A stretch of DNA of 64,000 nt from Ornithobacterium rhinotracheale. Its GTDB lineage: Bacteria; Bacteroidota; Bacteroidia; Flavobacteriales; Weeksellaceae. The first letter of the stretch is position 1. Every line of letters starts with the position of its first letter. The DNA lies in the NCBI RefSeq assembly GCF_022832975.1, contig NZ_CP094846.1, positions 1,618,501 to 1,682,500 on the forward strand, written 5' to 3'. Under the pieces are notes generated by a model. It was not told the origin of the DNA. It did no database searches and saw only the letters and a list, made by a program, of their open reading frames with translations. The position numbers and the translations under genes are program-made. Positions 62,472 through 64,000 of the stretch are shown here, piece by piece.

Positions 62472-63523
62472 TATTTCCAATCGTTTTGAACTGCGATGAA
62501 AAAGGCTTCCCAATACGGATCTCTGTCCAAATATTGGATTTCTCTCGTTTTTCCGTTTTGCGTGTATTTTTTTCCTTTTTCAGATGAAGTGAATTCGCCA
62601 ATTGGCGTTAAATCCAATTGATTTTGATTAAAATACGCCACTAAATCATCGACATATTTTGGCGAAACAGCCATTAGCATACTCCCTGCGCCTATGATTT
62701 CTATAGGATTTAATGAAAATTTCTTGCACAATAATCCTTGAGCATCATCTACAGGAATTTCATCGGCATTGAGTTTTACTCCTAAATCATTTGCCACGCA
62801 CATTTCGTACACAGCACCCAAAACGCCACCTTCTGTAACATCGTGCATCGCATGAATTGGTTTTTCGGCATATTTTTGATTAAATATTCCCGCCAATTTA
62901 CCTTCCTGAAACACAGAAATTTGGCTAAATAAATCTTCAAAATAATCATTGGTATTTTTTGCTAAAGCTTTTTGTGCCGTTTCAGGAAAATTTAGACCTA
63001 AAATCGCTGTTGCTGAGATAGCTGCTTTTTTAGACATCAATAAAACATCGCCATTTTGGGCTTGATCACTTCGGATAAATTTATTTTTCTCGGCCACCGA
63101 AATCATCGTTCCACCACCAATTATGGTCGTATTTTGCCCTGCCACCACACCCGTGTGCCCTCCGGTAATGCTGATTCCCAGCTCATCACAAATGGTATGG
63201 ATGTGGTACCAATATTCGTCAAAAGATTCGGTCGTGAAATTTTCATTTAGATTTAAAACCATTTGTAAATATTGTGGCATTACCCCCGTAGTTGCCATAT
63301 CATTAGCCACTAAAAAAATCGATAATTCGGCTGATTTTTTGGCGCCTAAATTCGGAATGTATGACAGCGGATCACTTGCCATTGCCATATAATTTTCACC
63401 TAAATCTACGAAGGCGACATCTTTCCCAAAATTTGGTTTCACCACGATTTTTTCAGAGTCGTGTCCAAATCTCGATTGGAACAAATCTTTAAACCCTTGG
63501 TCGCTTAATTTACCTTTATTCAT
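62471..63523 (-). CDS. AIR-synthase/HypE-like ATP-binding protein
   Basis: A PurM/HypE/ThiL-superfamily protein of 350 aa. Typical blocks are VVKPNFGKDVAFVDLG (N-terminal acidic ATP/Mg site), SIFLVANDMATTGVMP, SITGGHTGVV, GDVLLMSKKAAISATAIL and HAMHDVTEGGVLGAVYEM (the DVTEGG ATP loop). No [NiFe] hydrogenase genes are near, so HypE itself is unlikely. It starts within the methyltransferase gene (8-bp overlap) and overlaps the ThiE-like gene by 1 bp. The substrate is unknown. Confidence 0.78.
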   Translation of the reverse strand: MNKGKLSDQGFKDLFQSRFGHDSEKIVVKPNFGKDVAFVDLGENYMAMASDPLSYIPNLGAKKSAELSIFLVANDMATTGVMPQYLQMVLNLNENFTTESFDEYWYHIHTICDELGISITGGHTGVVAGQNTTIIGGGTMISVAEKNKFIRSDQAQNGDVLLMSKKAAISATAILGLNFPETAQKALAKNTNDYFEDLFSQISVFQEGKLAGIFNQKYAEKPIHAMHDVTEGGVLGAVYEMCVANDLGVKLNADEIPVDDAQGLLCKKFSLNPIEIIGAGSMLMAVSPKYVDDLVAYFNQNQLDLTPIGEFTSSEKGKKYTQNGKTREIQYLDRDPYWEAFFIAVQNDWK

Positions 63524-64000
63524 GGTCTAAAAATTCAATGTACATTCCAAAAAAATCACCATAAGAACGATTCCATTCCTTCACAGGAAACCAGGAAGGT
63601 AATCCCGTCATTTTCCAACGGATTTTATATTTTCTATCGGGTAAAGCTTTCTTAATTAAGGCTTGCAGCGTTTTGGGCGTATAAAAAGTTGCGGTACGAT
63701 AAAATTCGTTCCGCCCTACACTTTGCTGCACTCGACGACGAATAAATTTTGGGGTAATTTTGTTCATCATTCCCATGGCAATTCCATATCTCGCCACACG
63801 AGCGGCTTCTTTCAATACTTTTTCTGGATTTTGATAATACTCAAAAGTGTTCATAAATGCCACAGCATCAAATGTATTATCTTTGTATGGCATAAAATGT
63901 GAATCGCCCATAGCTAAATTTCCACCAAAAAGATGTATCGCTTGAGAAAGCATAAAAGGTGAAATGTCGGTTCCTGTGGCATCAATTCCGATGCTTGCCC
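63516..64000 (-). CDS. Class I SAM-dependent methyltransferase, 5' end cut off
   Basis: The frame is open to the right edge of the window: it reads ASIGIDATGTDISPFMLSQ, a Rossmann motif I region, before the first ATG (63953). Later blocks are NTFDAVAFMNTFEYYQNPEKVL (motif II/III), GIAMGMMNKI and a C-terminal FYTPKTLQALIKKAL with WFPVKEWNRSYGDFFGMYIEF. The start lies outside. It heads the overlapping set with the AIRS-like, ThiE-like and Trm112-like genes, of which Trm112 could be its activator. Confidence 0.78.
   Translation of the reverse strand, partial: ASIGIDATGTDISPFMLSQAIHLFGGNLAMGDSHFMPYKDNTFDAVAFMNTFEYYQNPEKVLKEAARVARYGIAMGMMNKITPKFIRRRVQQSVGRNEFYRTATFYTPKTLQALIKKALPDRKYKIRWKMTGLPSWFPVKEWNRSYGDFFGMYIEFLDHE

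Noticed and set aside
61608..63523. Ordinary thiamine (thiE/thiL) or hydrogenase (hypE) genes
   Set aside because: Fold similarity only: no other thi or hyp genes nearby, the ThiE pyrimidine-binding segment is altered, and a methyltransferase and Trm112-like protein share the operon.

Overview
The window is AT-rich chromosomal DNA from a member of the Bacteroidota, most likely class Flavobacteriia. Promoters match the Bacteroidota -7 box TAnnTTTG, there are no Shine-Dalgarno runs, lipoprotein and secreted-protein signals are frequent, and several genes are typical of flavobacteria (SDR-type threonine dehydrogenase, DUF4199 next to a GT2, GIN-domain lipoprotein). Weeksellaceae such as Ornithobacterium or Riemerella fit well, but the species cannot be fixed from the sequence alone.

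Layout. 1-7.5 kb: the end of an FKBP prolyl isomerase, then a tight operon for ManNAcA-type sugar nucleotides (wecB, wecC), an esterase, an exported GH29 fucosidase, a GT4 glycosyltransferase, a lipoprotein and a class III aminotransferase. 7.7-14.6 kb: a secreted protein, tRNA-Met, an MMPL/RND exporter, four tandem ~147-bp palindrome-rich repeats, rimO, an NlpE-like lipoprotein and a YceI-like lipoprotein. 14.7-19.4 kb: asnB and ppdK. asnB is preceded by what looks like a complete transcription attenuator: promoter, an 18-codon leader ORF with eight Asn codons, mutually exclusive hairpins and a U-tract terminator.

19.6-25.6 kb is an accessory stretch on the minus strand. It holds a kinase-like/receiver-like gene pair of the kind found in mobile elements, then a run of small secreted, lipoprotein and membrane proteins, two of them frameshifted. 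25.7-27.3 kb has queE and folD. 27.4-30.65 kb is a foreign insert: tet(Q) plus the first 56 codons of rteA (the tetQ-rteA operon start of CTnDOT-type conjugative transposons), bounded by two direct copies of the same internally deleted IS982-family element and by a 9-bp target duplication. It sits between the divergent genes folD and ribF.

30.7-48.6 kb is core metabolism and translation: ribF, queA, rlmN, a polyprenyl diphosphate synthase, a Crp-type regulator and pirin, DUF4199/GT2, phosphohexomutase, threonine dehydrogenase, lysS, rpoN and asnS. 48.8-60.8 kb has an RclA-like flavoprotein, a serC-serA-menC-menE-ypdA operon (serine, menaquinone, thiol redox), an S9 peptidase, bioD and pncB. 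60.9-64 kb has pepE and, convergent to it, a fused-reading-frame operon encoding a methyltransferase, an AIR-synthase/HypE-like ATPase, a ThiE-like barrel and a Trm112-like zinc protein, whose joint function I cannot name.

The main discoveries are the asnB attenuator, the tet(Q) pseudo-composite transposon with dead transposases, the kinase/receiver pair, and the unexplained four-gene operon at the right edge.
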